DNA of 64,000 bases from Bacteroidetes bacterium ADurb.Bin013 (GTDB taxonomy: Bacteria > Bacteroidota > Bacteroidia > Bacteroidales > UBA932): assembly GCA_002071385.1 (NCBI GenBank), contig MWFB01000004.1, forward strand, positions 32,001 to 96,000. Reading direction: 5' to 3'. The notes under the pieces were generated by a model. It ran no database searches, was not told where the DNA came from, and saw only the letters and a list, made by a program, of their open reading frames with translations. Positions 32,577 through 41,911 of the stretch are shown here, piece by piece (the stretch's first letter is position 1; each line of letters opens with the position of its first letter). The translations under genes and the position numbers were made by a program.

Positions 32577-35192
32577 ATGACTTCAGGCGATATTCGGAAG
32601 ACCTTCCTGAATTTTTTTGAGAAGAAAGGACATACTATAGTTCCCTCTGCACCCATGGTAATAAAGAACGATCCCACCCTCATGTTTACCAATGCGGGGA
32701 TGAACCAGTTCAAGGATTGGTTCCTGGGTAATGAGCCTGCTGCGCACAGGCGCGTGGCCAACACCCAGAAATGTCTCAGGGTGAGCGGAAAGCACAATGA
32801 TCTGGAAGAAGTGGGACACGACACGTACCATCATACCATGTTCGAGATGCTGGGCAACTGGAGTTTCGGCGATTATTTCAAGAAAGAATCCATAACCTGG
32901 GCCTGGGAACTCCTTCACCAGGTATTCAAACTGGATGCAGACCGTCTTTATGCCACTGTGTTTGAAGGTTCGGACGAGGACAGCCTGGGCCCCGATGATG
33001 AATCGCGTGCCATCTGGGAGGAATTCCTTCCCCCGGAACGGATCCTGGCGGGCAGCAAAAAGGATAATTTCTGGGAAATGGGAGAGACAGGGCCATGCGG
33101 ACCCTGCAGCGAAATCCATGTTGACCTCAGAAGTCCCGGTGAGCGAGCCGAGGTCAAGGGAGTATCCCTGGTCAACAAGGGGCACCCCCTGGTCGTGGAA
33201 ATCTGGAATCTTGTTTTTATACAGTTCAACCGTAAAACCGACGGGAAACTGGTAGCACTGGAGCAAAAACACGTAGATACGGGCATGGGGCTGGAACGGT
33301 TGTGCATGGCAATCCAGGGAAAAACAAGCAATTACGACACCGACCTGTTCCAGGGACTGATAAGGTCCATTGGGTTGTTATGCAACAAGGAATATGGAAA
33401 GGATGACCAGGTGGATGTGGCCATGCGTGTAATCTCAGACCACCTCAGAGCCATATGCTTTTCCATAGCCGACGGACAGCTGCCCTCGAACGTGAAAGCC
33501 GGTTATGTAATCAGGCGCATCCTGCGCAGGGCGGTTCGTTACGGACATTCTTTCCTGGGTTTTGACAAGCCATTCCTTTGTGAACTGGTTCCCTCCCTGA
33601 TACAACAGATGGGAGAAGCGTTCCCGGAGCTTATTCAGCAACAGGGCCTGATCCAGAACATTATCCGCCAGGAAGAAGAAGCTTTTTTACGGGCCCTGGA
33701 AAAGGGGACCCGTTTATTTGAATATTTTGTCCGTGACAAGACACTGAAAGAGTTCAGCGGCAAGGACGCCTTCCTCCTGTACGACACCTATGGGTTCCCG
33801 CTTGACCTTACCATCCTTATGGCCAGGGAAAAGGGACTGGCAGTGAATATTGCTGAATTCGAGGAAGAATTGCAGGCACAGAAAGACAGGGCACGTAAGG
33901 CCACCCTTGTAAAAGAAGGAGACTGGGTTGAGGTACGCCCGTTCATACAACCTTCATTCCTCGGATATGAGACCACGGAGACTTTTTCCCGTATCACCCG
34001 CTACAGGAAAGTCAGGTCAAAAAACCGTGAATTCTACCATATTGTATTGGACCAGACGCCTTTTTATGCCCAGAGCGGAGGACAGGTGGGCGATTCAGGC
34101 TACCTGGAAAACACCCAGGGAGAGAAAATCCCTGTTACTGACACCATCAAGGAAAACAACCTGATTCTGCATATTTCGCCAAATGCCCCGGAAAATCCGG
34201 AGACGGAATTCCGTGCTGTCGTTGACCGGGAACGCAGGCAGACCATTGCCAATAACCATACTGCCACCCACCTGCTTCATTATGCGCTCAGACAGGTGCT
34301 CGGGCCGCAGGTTGAACAGAAAGGGTCTCAGGTGTCGGCCGAGGGATTGCGTTTCGATTTTTCTCATTATGCCCGGATGGAACCGGAAGAAATCCGGAAA
34401 ACCGAACGTATTGTGAATGATCTGATCCGCAAAAACATAGTCCAGGATGCGTTGCAGGACATTCCCCTGGAAGAAGCAGGACAGATGGGTGCCATTGCCC
34501 TGTTTGGGGAAAAATACGGAGCAAAGGTCCGGGTGATCCGCTTTGGTGAATCCATAGAACTGTGTGGCGGAACACATACTTCGGCCACAGGCAATATCGG
34601 GATATTCAAGATAGCGAGTGAAGGCGCCATTGCAGCCGGCGTACGCAGAATAGAGGCTATCACAGGCCTTGCCGTGGAACGGAAAATTGAAGAAATGGAA
34701 ACCATGCTCCTGGGTGTCAAGAACCTGATGAATGACCATCCCGATATCATTGCCTCGGTGCAAAAAATGTTGCATGAAAACGAAGACCTGCATAAAGTGG
34801 TGGAAGAAAACAGGCGTGAACGGGCTGTATCCCTGGGAAAATCACTCTGGGAACAACGCTCCAGCCTGAACGGCATTCAATTTGTACACCTGCGGGGTGT
34901 ATACATGCCCGAAATGATAAAAGACATGGCGTTCTCTTTCCGCGAAGGCAACTACGATAACATGGCTTTTGCCGCAGCCTATGAACATAACGGCAAGGCC
35001 AACCTGACCCTGCTTCTTTCCAAGGACCTTGTCAGCCAGGGTTTGCATGCGGCAGAGATTGTCCGTAATGCAGCCAGGCATATAGGAGGAGGCGGGGGAG
35101 GACAAGATTTTTATGCAACTGCCGGGGGGAAAGATACGGGAGGACTGCAGGCAGCCCTTGATGCCATAGCCGAAGCATTGAAGAACCATTAA
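32577..35192 (+). CDS. alaS: Alanyl-tRNA synthetase
   Basis: An 871-residue enzyme charging tRNA-Ala. The start at ATG 32577 gives the typical MTSGDIRKTFLNFFEKKGH. The aminoacylation domain has APMVIKNDPTLMFTNAGMNQF (motif 2 region). The editing domain has the zinc/catalytic HTATH and CGGTHTSATG motifs. The C-terminal DHHA1 part has GGGGGGQDFYATAGG. Length and motif order are normal. It heads a rightward operon with an LptF/G permease, fmt and thiN. Confidence 0.98.
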   Translation: MTSGDIRKTFLNFFEKKGHTIVPSAPMVIKNDPTLMFTNAGMNQFKDWFLGNEPAAHRRVANTQKCLRVSGKHNDLEEVGHDTYHHTMFEMLGNWSFGDYFKKESITWAWELLHQVFKLDADRLYATVFEGSDEDSLGPDDESRAIWEEFLPPERILAGSKKDNFWEMGETGPCGPCSEIHVDLRSPGERAEVKGVSLVNKGHPLVVEIWNLVFIQFNRKTDGKLVALEQKHVDTGMGLERLCMAIQGKTSNYDTDLFQGLIRSIGLLCNKEYGKDDQVDVAMRVISDHLRAICFSIADGQLPSNVKAGYVIRRILRRAVRYGHSFLGFDKPFLCELVPSLIQQMGEAFPELIQQQGLIQNIIRQEEEAFLRALEKGTRLFEYFVRDKTLKEFSGKDAFLLYDTYGFPLDLTILMAREKGLAVNIAEFEEELQAQKDRARKATLVKEGDWVEVRPFIQPSFLGYETTETFSRITRYRKVRSKNREFYHIVLDQTPFYAQSGGQVGDSGYLENTQGEKIPVTDTIKENNLILHISPNAPENPETEFRAVVDRERRQTIANNHTATHLLHYALRQVLGPQVEQKGSQVSAEGLRFDFSHYARMEPEEIRKTERIVNDLIRKNIVQDALQDIPLEEAGQMGAIALFGEKYGAKVRVIRFGESIELCGGTHTSATGNIGIFKIASEGAIAAGVRRIEAITGLAVERKIEEMETMLLGVKNLMNDHPDIIASVQKMLHENEDLHKVVEENRRERAVSLGKSLWEQRSSLNGIQFVHLRGVYMPEMIKDMAFSFREGNYDNMAFAAAYEHNGKANLTLLLSKDLVSQGLHAAEIVRNAARHIGGGGGGQDFYATAGGKDTGGLQAALDAIAEALKNH

Positions 35193-35203
35193 ACCCACTG
35201 GCG

Positions 35204-36661
35204 GTGAAAATATTCGACCGTTTCCTGGTCCGCTCTTTCCTTGGGCCCTTGTTCCTGACTATTTTCATAGTCCTGTTCGTGCTTGTGTTGCAGTTTCTCT
35301 GGGTATACATAGACGAACTGGTGGGAAAAGGGCTGGGATTGAAGGTTATCCTGGAATTCCTCTTCTGGGGAACCTGCACCGTCATTCCCATGGCGCTTCC
35401 CCTGGCCACCCTGCTGGCTTCCATCATGACCATGGGGAACCTTGGAGAATTCAACGAATTGCTGGCCATGAAAGCGGCAGGAATTTCATTGCAGCGCATT
35501 ATGCGTCCTCTCATTATTCTTTCTTTTCTTGTTTCTGTGGTTGCTTTTTTTTCTGCCAACAACCTGATGCCACTGGCTTACAAGAATATTTTCGCATTAC
35601 GGGATGACATATCCCGTACCAAGGAGGAAATCCGTATTCCTACCGGTATCTTTTACAACGGGATAGACAATTACAGCCTCCGGGTTGAACACAGGGACAA
35701 GGCAACCGATATGCTGTATGATGTAATGGTTTACAACCACAGCTCCAGAAGGGGAAACAGCAGTGTGACCCTGGCCGATTCCGGATCCATCCGGCTTACC
35801 GAAGACAAGAAAAATATTCTTTTCACCCTGTTCAGCGGAGAAACATATGAGGAGGGCGAAAGGAAATCAGTTGCCGATACTTCTTTTGCCATGCAACGGA
35901 TTAAATTTGAAAAACAGGAGATCGTCATTGAACTGACCAATTATGCCTTTCAAAGACGTGACGGAGATCGCTTTGGAAGCGACGTGATGGCACAGGGGGT
36001 CCGTAATCTGGGCCACCGGCGTGACTCGCTGGACTCTCTCTATACCATTTCCCTGGACCTGTTTCAAAAACGAATGCTCATAGCCGGGGGACTGGCTTTT
36101 GCACGTCAGATGGACACTTCAGACAGGCAACAGTATAAGGGGGATTTCCCCATTGAACAGCTTCCCGATCCCTCAAAAAGCACGCAGTATCCCGACCTGT
36201 TGAACCGGGCCATAGGCAAGGTGGACCAAATGATAAACCAGGTGGACAATTACATGATAGAAGAAGTCCAGATACACCTTCCCCTGAGAAGAACAAAAGT
36301 TGAGTGGTACCGTAAATTCACAGTGGCTTTTGCCTGTTTTATCTTCTTTTTCATAGGAGCCCCCCTGGGAGCCATCATCCGTAAAGGAGGACTGGGCACA
36401 CCGGTGATTGTTTCCATGCTGTTTTTTGTGGTCTATTACGTGATTGACATATCCGGAAAAAAGCTGGCCACAGACGGATCGGTAACGGCTGCCATGGGCA
36501 CCCTCATATCATCGCTGGTCTTGCTTCCCCTGGGGGTGTTCCTGACTTATAAAGCCACAACCGACTCGGCTTTATTCAACAAAGATGCGTATCTTGTGAT
36601 GATCAGGAAAATCAGGAAGCATTTACCACTTCGCCATGATAAAGAAAACGAACAAGCCTGA
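35204..36661 (+). CDS. LptF/LptG family permease (YjgP/YjgQ)
   Basis: A 485-residue inner-membrane protein that starts at GTG 35204. It has three N-terminal helices, a large periplasmic beta domain (about 110-370) and three C-terminal helices. The N-terminal KIFDRFLVRSFLGPLFLT and ELLAMKAAGIS motifs are typical of LptF/LptG, which with LptB extract lipopolysaccharide from the inner membrane. Longer than E. coli LptF (about 365) because of the larger periplasmic part. A second family member lies at 44416-45528, presumably the heterodimer partner. It overlaps fmt by 26 bp. Confidence 0.92.
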   Translation: MKIFDRFLVRSFLGPLFLTIFIVLFVLVLQFLWVYIDELVGKGLGLKVILEFLFWGTCTVIPMALPLATLLASIMTMGNLGEFNELLAMKAAGISLQRIMRPLIILSFLVSVVAFFSANNLMPLAYKNIFALRDDISRTKEEIRIPTGIFYNGIDNYSLRVEHRDKATDMLYDVMVYNHSSRRGNSSVTLADSGSIRLTEDKKNILFTLFSGETYEEGERKSVADTSFAMQRIKFEKQEIVIELTNYAFQRRDGDRFGSDVMAQGVRNLGHRRDSLDSLYTISLDLFQKRMLIAGGLAFARQMDTSDRQQYKGDFPIEQLPDPSKSTQYPDLLNRAIGKVDQMINQVDNYMIEEVQIHLPLRRTKVEWYRKFTVAFACFIFFFIGAPLGAIIRKGGLGTPVIVSMLFFVVYYVIDISGKKLATDGSVTAAMGTLISSLVLLPLGVFLTYKATTDSALFNKDAYLVMIRKIRKHLPLRHDKENEQA

Positions 36662-37604
36662 CATTGTTTTTATGGGAACTCCCGGTTTTGCAGCCGGGGT
36701 ATTGCTGGAGCTCCTGCGGCAGGGATATCCTGTAAAGGGCGTTGTGACCGCTCCCGATAAACCCTCCGGCAGGGGTCTTGTCATGCGCCCTTCGGCCGTG
36801 AAAATGACAGCACTGGAACACAACCTGCCGGTGCTGCAGCCCGTTTCGCTGAAAGACGAAGGTTTTCTGGAAAGTCTTGCCCTATGGGACGCTCCTGTTT
36901 TCGTGGTTGTGGCTTTCAGGATGTTACCTCCCCAGGTTTGGCAAATGCCATCTCACGGATGTCTGAACCTGCATGCTTCCCTGCTTCCCATGTACCGGGG
37001 CGCGGCCCCTATTAACCACGCCCTGATCAATGGGGAAAAAGAAACCGGGTTGACAACCTTTCTAATTGATGAACAAATAGATACGGGAGCAATACTCCTG
37101 CAGCACCCCATCCCCGTGGAAGAGCGTGACAATGCAGGATCCCTCCATGATAAAATGATGGAAGCCGGTGGTCCCCTGGTGGCAAGAACCATTGACGGCC
37201 TCTGGTCGGGCAGCCTAAAACCGGTGCCACAACCATTCGTTGCGCCAGAAGAGGTGAAGCCGGCACCCCGGATAAGCAGGGAAACCTGCCGTATTGACTG
37301 GAACCGTGAACCCGGACAGATCGTGAATCTTGTCAGGGGGCTGAGTCCCTATCCCTGTGCTTTCTCAACCTTGAAGAAAGGGGATACCCTGATGGACATC
37401 AAGGTGTATGAAGCCCGGGCCGAAATTGTCCTGCATGGCGATTCCCCGGGCGAAGTTGTCTCGGACTGGAAAACAACCATAAAAATCGCCTGCTGCGGAG
37501 GATATGTCCATTTGCTGGAAGTCCAGGCTCCGGGTAAAAAACGGCTGGCTGCCGGTGCCTTTCTTGCAGGATTCAGGAACACAGAAGAACTGACTTTTCT
37601 ATGA
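36636..37604 (+). CDS. fmt: Methionyl-tRNA formyltransferase
   Basis: A 322-residue enzyme that formylates initiator Met-tRNA using 10-formyl-tetrahydrofolate. Visible are MGTPGFAAGVL at the start, the ASLLPMYRGAAPI motif, and the catalytic region LNLHASLLP with IDTGAILLQ. The C-terminal OB-like domain binds tRNA. It starts inside the end of the LptF/G gene and ends overlapping thiN by 4 bp (ATGA), so all three are translationally linked. Confidence 0.97.
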   Translation: MIKKTNKPDIVFMGTPGFAAGVLLELLRQGYPVKGVVTAPDKPSGRGLVMRPSAVKMTALEHNLPVLQPVSLKDEGFLESLALWDAPVFVVVAFRMLPPQVWQMPSHGCLNLHASLLPMYRGAAPINHALINGEKETGLTTFLIDEQIDTGAILLQHPIPVEERDNAGSLHDKMMEAGGPLVARTIDGLWSGSLKPVPQPFVAPEEVKPAPRISRETCRIDWNREPGQIVNLVRGLSPYPCAFSTLKKGDTLMDIKVYEARAEIVLHGDSPGEVVSDWKTTIKIACCGGYVHLLEVQAPGKKRLAAGAFLAGFRNTEELTFL

Positions 37605-38284
37605 AAATGAAAGAAGCCGTTATTCTGGCCCAGGGGGCATATCCTTCACACCCTTACCCGTTACACCTGCTGGAGACGGCCGGGACCCTCATTTGTACTG
37701 ACGGGGCCGTGAATAAACTGCAGGGACGGGAACCCGACCGGGTTGTGGGTGACCTTGATTCCTTGTCGGAAACGTTACGGGAAAAATACAGCTCACGGCT
37801 TGTGCAGGATATATCCCAGGAGACAAATGATTTGACAAAAGCCGTGCAATATTGCTTCCGGGAAGGTTTCCGGAGCATTGTCATCCTGGGGGCCACCGGT
37901 CTCAGGGAAGACCACACACTGGGAAACATCTCCCTTTTGGGTACTTACGCACAGATGATGGATACAGTGCGCATGGTGACAGATCATGGTGTATTCTTTG
38001 TTTTTGCCCGGGGAACACAAAAGGCCGATGGCTTCATGGAGGTGAATATCCCCTGCCCGGCGGGAAATCCCGTCTCATTCTTTGCCATCAACCCCGCAAT
38101 GAGGTTACGCGCGAAGGGTGTGCATTATCCGGTGGAAAGCGTGGTCTTTGACTCCTGGTGGAAAGCCACGCTCAATCGTTGTACGGGAAGCAGCCTGGAG
38201 TTGTCCTTTCTGAACGGGCCTTTACTGGTTTACCTTCCCTATCCCCCTACCTGGACGGAAGTCCCGGACATTCCGGCAGGGTAA
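37601..38284 (+). CDS. thiN: Thiamine pyrophosphokinase
   Basis: A 227-residue enzyme that transfers pyrophosphate from ATP to thiamine. Family motifs are visible: CTDGAVNKL, the metal-binding VGDLDSL, SQETNDLTKAV, and ILGATGLREDHTLGNI. Its start overlaps the fmt stop codon. The C-terminal half is the beta-sandwich substrate domain. The 3' end overlaps the convergent DUF4249 gene by 38 bp. Confidence 0.95.
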   Translation: MKMKEAVILAQGAYPSHPYPLHLLETAGTLICTDGAVNKLQGREPDRVVGDLDSLSETLREKYSSRLVQDISQETNDLTKAVQYCFREGFRSIVILGATGLREDHTLGNISLLGTYAQMMDTVRMVTDHGVFFVFARGTQKADGFMEVNIPCPAGNPVSFFAINPAMRLRAKGVHYPVESVVFDSWWKATLNRCTGSSLELSFLNGPLLVYLPYPPTWTEVPDIPAG

Positions 38285-39128
38285 CCGACTTGCGGCTGGA
38301 CGCATACGATCCGAATATTCCCAGCGCACCACCTGTGATATTTCCTGTAACATTGCCCCTGGGACCTGAAAAAAGCGGGAATTGCTGGTTCTTTTCTATT
38401 TTAGCTTCTTCAAGGAACTTATAATATTCCCTGCTCAAGGTTTGCAACTCAAGGGTCAGCACATCGCCGGCATACAGATCGAAGGTCTCCCCGTTATCCC
38501 ATACCAGTGACTTAGTGATGAACCATTCCGGAACGGGATACCGCAGGAATTCCCCATCCTGCGTGTAATCGTTCAAGGTATGGATGTAATACCTCAGGAT
38601 ACGGTTGCTGTACAACACGTTATTGATCCATAGTGCGCCTCCGTAGTAATCTTCTCCCGGCGTGTCCTGGAAACCGGCTATAAGAACAAAAGGTGTGTCA
38701 TTTCCTGAAGGTATCAGTGACCTGAGTACAAGGGATTCCAAAGTATGCACATAGGGTACGGTGGTAGTTGCCGTGTAATACTCATCCTGACCGTCCCGGT
38801 CATAATCTATCCAGACTTCCAGAAGATATGTTTCTCCCTCCAGTGCTGCAAACTCCTGTCCCATGGAATAAATACCCGGGGCATCATTTGCCAGTTTTTC
38901 TCCATTCAGACGCACCTCCGTGGCATTCAGATTCACAGGCATATCCTTACCAAAGTAAGGGGCTGTGGAAGAAATCTCTATTACCTGGTACTCCGTGACA
39001 GTGGACAAGGTTCCGGTAATCACCAGTCTGGGTTCCATGTCTTCACTTCTGAGCGTTATAGCTTCGGTACAGCCAGCCAGCAAGGGCAGCAGGATCAAAA
39101 CCAGTATAGCAGATCTTTTGTTCTTCAT
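38247..39128 (-). CDS. DUF4249 lipoprotein paired with a TonB receptor
   Basis: A 293-residue lipoprotein starting at ATG 39128, so that the leader reads MKNKRSAILVLILLPLL and ends in a lipobox LAGC. The mature protein is beta-rich and matches DUF4249, a Bacteroidota family almost always encoded beside a TonB-dependent receptor. It probably sits on the outer membrane and helps the receptor (2 bp upstream) take up its ligand. The ligand is unknown. Confidence 0.88.
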   Translation of the reverse strand: MKNKRSAILVLILLPLLAGCTEAITLRSEDMEPRLVITGTLSTVTEYQVIEISSTAPYFGKDMPVNLNATEVRLNGEKLANDAPGIYSMGQEFAALEGETYLLEVWIDYDRDGQDEYYTATTTVPYVHTLESLVLRSLIPSGNDTPFVLIAGFQDTPGEDYYGGALWINNVLYSNRILRYYIHTLNDYTQDGEFLRYPVPEWFITKSLVWDNGETFDLYAGDVLTLELQTLSREYYKFLEEAKIEKNQQFPLFSGPRGNVTGNITGGALGIFGSYASSRKSVTLPECPGLPSR

Positions 39129-39130
39129 GA

Positions 39131-41494
39131 CTAAAAAGTGAAATTCCATGTTATTGAGGGGACTACGCTGAAAAGATAGGTCATTTCAAGGTACTGCTCC
39201 CCTAAGGTATTCATCCGGTAATTGATAGCCCAGGGGTTTTTGCGGCCGTAAAGGTTGTATATGGAGATATTCAGTGAATTTTTCCAGCGCTTTCCTGGTT
39301 TTCCCAGGCGGATGTTCAGCGAGGCGTCCATGCGGTGGTAATCGGCTATTCTATAGGAATTCCGTTCTGTATATACAGGGATCAGTTCATTGTAGAACCA
39401 GTAACGGCCTTCCGGCAGGGTAATGGGCATGCCGGTCGCATAGATCCAATTGAGCGAAGCCTGCAAGCGTGGCGAAATGTCATAAAAGAGGACAATGTTA
39501 ACATTGTGCGGACGATCCGAAGGAGCGCGGTATGTCTGACCGTTGTTGACTCCGGGTATGGTCCTGAAAGAGCGGGACCATGTATAGCTGATCCATCCGC
39601 TCAGCTTCCCGGTATTTCTCTTGAGCAACAATTCAATCCCGTAACTCTTTCCTTTTCCAAAACGGAGTTCGGTCTCGATCTTGTCGTACAGTAGGAGGTC
39701 TGGATGCTCCTTGAAGTCAAGCACATTGTCCAGGTGCTTGTAGAATACCTCGGCCGAGGCTTCGTATTCTTTGTTGAAAAGGTTGGCAAAGATACCGGCA
39801 GATACCTGGTGGGAGGCCTGGGGCAGGATGGAAGGCCCCGACGGGATCCATATCTCCATGGGCGATCCGGCTGAAGAAAAAGACAACAGGTGAACATACT
39901 GCAGTGTTCTGGAATAGGCGGCCTTCAATGAAATGGCGGGGGTAACCAGGAATGAGAAACCCAGGCGGGGTTCCCATCCATACTGGTGATGAAAAAATTT
40001 TCCCGAAGGTATCTCTGTCCCTTCTTTATTAAGCAGGTTGTGATTTTCATCTACCTGGTACAACGTTGTGGGACCCACATTGTCAAAACGTGTAAAACGA
40101 AGGCCATACCGTAGTTCGATCCTTCTCCCGAACAGCTTGTGCTCGTTTGAAAAATACAGCACATTCACAAAACCCTGGCGGGGAGACATGGTTATATCCT
40201 GTTGCACCTGTGTTCCCGACCCCAATGTTCCTTTCCCGATAGCTTTTCCGGGCTGAAACCACTGGAAATTTGACGTATATCCGAATTCAAAAACGTTTTC
40301 ATTGTTGAGTGCATAAGTAAAATCCAGGCGAAGGCCTGCATCCTGGATACGGGATATCCATTCCAGGGCCATCTCGCTGGTGGATGCCTGAAAATCGTAA
40401 TTGTAATTGCTGTAGGTAGTGAAAACCTGCATTAAGAAACGGTCTGAGATCACATGGTTCCAATTGAGAGATGCTGCGGCATTTCCGAATTTCAAGCCCA
40501 TATCAGAGATGCTGAATCTGTCACGCCCGTTGTACAGAGTCATGAAGAGGTAATTTTGATCATCAAGCTTCCACTTGAGACGGGCGTTCAAATCGTAAAA
40601 GTTGATGGTCGTGTTTTTTATGATCTCATTCTTTGCCAGGGGAAGGAACAGGTCTGCATACGTCCGGCGGGCGGAAGCAAGGTAAGTCAGCCGGTCATTT
40701 GCTATACCTCCCTGAACCGAGAGGCGACTGGATATGAGACCTATTCCCCCATCAACAGTAAACCTTCCGGATCCGTCGGAAGGAATGACCTCCAGCAAAG
40801 AAGAAAGCCGGCCTCCAAAACGCGCTGGTATATCCCCTTTGTAGAGTGTCATAGTTTTCACTGCATCAGTATTGAATATGGAAAAAAAGCCAAGCATGTG
40901 GGACACATTGTACAGTGTGGCGTTGTCAAAGAGTATCATGTTCTGATCGGGGCTGCCTCCGCGAACATGAAAACCGCTGCTTCCTTCCGAGGCGGCCTGT
41001 ACTCCGGGAAGCATCTGTACCACTTTCAGCAGGTCCACTTCTCCGAACAACGTGGGAACACGCTGAATGACTTCCACATCCAAACGCTCAATGCTCATCT
41101 CTGACCTTCTTAGCCTGTTGGCAGGACTATCGGCCAGTACCGTCAGACCCTGCAGGTTGTAGGTCATGGGGGAAAGAAAGAATACCGTGTCTATGTCCCT
41201 GTCGAGGACTATTTCCGTATGCTTTGTATTATACCCGATATAGGAGATCTCGAGCCGTACTGTTCCTTCAGGAATGTGCAACAGGAAATGACCCTGTGTG
41301 TCGGTAAGTGTCCAGGCCCCCTGTTCTTCAGGCAACCTGATCACGGCACCGGGCAGGGCATCTCCAGATACAGCATCCATCACTTTCCCTGTAAGCGAGT
41401 ATAGCGTACGGGCCTGTAATCCGGCAACAGACATGACGATGAATCCCAAAAGGAGAGGGAACTTTCTGAACAAGGAAGTGATGTACTGCCTCAT
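39131..41494 (-). CDS. TonB-dependent outer-membrane receptor
   Basis: A 787-residue receptor. A signal peptide (to about residue 28) is followed by a carboxypeptidase-regulatory-like beta domain (about 32-110, LTGKVMDAVSGDALPGAVI), a plug domain (about 125-235, with the conserved HVRGGSPDQNMILFDNATLYN) and a 22-strand barrel to the C-terminus, ending in an aromatic residue. Shorter than SusC-type receptors and not followed by a SusD, but by a DUF4249 lipoprotein. The substrate is unknown. A terminator for HU lies upstream; I found no clear promoter box. Confidence 0.95.
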   Translation of the reverse strand: MRQYITSLFRKFPLLLGFIVMSVAGLQARTLYSLTGKVMDAVSGDALPGAVIRLPEEQGAWTLTDTQGHFLLHIPEGTVRLEISYIGYNTKHTEIVLDRDIDTVFFLSPMTYNLQGLTVLADSPANRLRRSEMSIERLDVEVIQRVPTLFGEVDLLKVVQMLPGVQAASEGSSGFHVRGGSPDQNMILFDNATLYNVSHMLGFFSIFNTDAVKTMTLYKGDIPARFGGRLSSLLEVIPSDGSGRFTVDGGIGLISSRLSVQGGIANDRLTYLASARRTYADLFLPLAKNEIIKNTTINFYDLNARLKWKLDDQNYLFMTLYNGRDRFSISDMGLKFGNAAASLNWNHVISDRFLMQVFTTYSNYNYDFQASTSEMALEWISRIQDAGLRLDFTYALNNENVFEFGYTSNFQWFQPGKAIGKGTLGSGTQVQQDITMSPRQGFVNVLYFSNEHKLFGRRIELRYGLRFTRFDNVGPTTLYQVDENHNLLNKEGTEIPSGKFFHHQYGWEPRLGFSFLVTPAISLKAAYSRTLQYVHLLSFSSAGSPMEIWIPSGPSILPQASHQVSAGIFANLFNKEYEASAEVFYKHLDNVLDFKEHPDLLLYDKIETELRFGKGKSYGIELLLKRNTGKLSGWISYTWSRSFRTIPGVNNGQTYRAPSDRPHNVNIVLFYDISPRLQASLNWIYATGMPITLPEGRYWFYNELIPVYTERNSYRIADYHRMDASLNIRLGKPGKRWKNSLNISIYNLYGRKNPWAINYRMNTLGEQYLEMTYLFSVVPSITWNFTF

Positions 41495-41511
41495 GGATCG
41501 TTTACATACAT

Positions 41512-41538
41512 AAAAAGGAGAACATGGGTGTCCTCCTT
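41512..41538 (-). terminator. Terminator after the HU gene
   Basis: On the minus strand AAGGAGGACA, loop CCCA and TGTTCTCCTT form a 10-bp stem with one G-U pair, followed by a T run. It lies between the HU stop and the TonB receptor start, so it probably ends the HU mRNA. Confidence 0.75.
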
Positions 41539-41575
41539 ATCTTATCCTGACTAATGTCAAGCTAATGTACCGTGG

Positions 41576-41833
41576 CTACAATTTAATACTGGGACGGAAT
41601 TTAACGACTTTTTTAGCCTTAATCTTGATAGTAGCTCCTGTACGAGGATTTCTCCCTGTTCTTTCACCCCTTTTCCCTACAACAAATGAGCCAAACCCAA
41701 CTAAGGTAACTCTTTCGCCTTTTTTCAAGGCTTTGGTTGTGGCAGCAAGGAAAGCATCCAATGCTTTTTTTGAATCAACTTTTGACAGTCCCGATTCAGC
41801 AGCCATTGCGGCAATAAGATCTGCTTTGTTCAT
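41576..41833 (-). CDS. HU-family DNA-binding protein
   Basis: An 85-residue nucleoid protein; a longer in-frame reading upstream is discarded because MNKADLIAAMA is the canonical HU start. The DNA-binding arm is visible as GRNPRTGATIKI and the body as VTLVGFGSFVVGKRGERTGRN. It bends and compacts DNA as a dimer. It stands alone, with its own promoter (41881-41911) and terminator (41512-41538). Confidence 0.97.
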   Translation of the reverse strand: MNKADLIAAMAAESGLSKVDSKKALDAFLAATTKALKKGERVTLVGFGSFVVGKRGERTGRNPRTGATIKIKAKKVVKFRPSIKL

Positions 41834-41880
41834 GATAATAAATATTAGGTTAAATGAAAGTTTTCTAGTGGTAACAGCGA

Positions 41881-41911
41881 CAAATCTAACATAATTTTCT
41901 TTTGTTTCCAA
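41881..41911 (-). promoter_or_regulatory. Promoter of the HU gene
   Basis: The minus strand shows TTG (41909-41911), a 20-nt spacer and TAGATTTG (41881-41888), an exact -7 match. It overlaps the last codons of the upstream GSCFA gene and predicts a leader of about 40 nt. Confidence 0.65.

Noticed and set aside
41495-41575. E. coli-like TTGACA promoter for the TonB receptor
   Set aside because: A TTGACA occurs on the minus strand, but there is no matching -10, and Bacteroidota use a different consensus. The region mostly holds the HU terminator.
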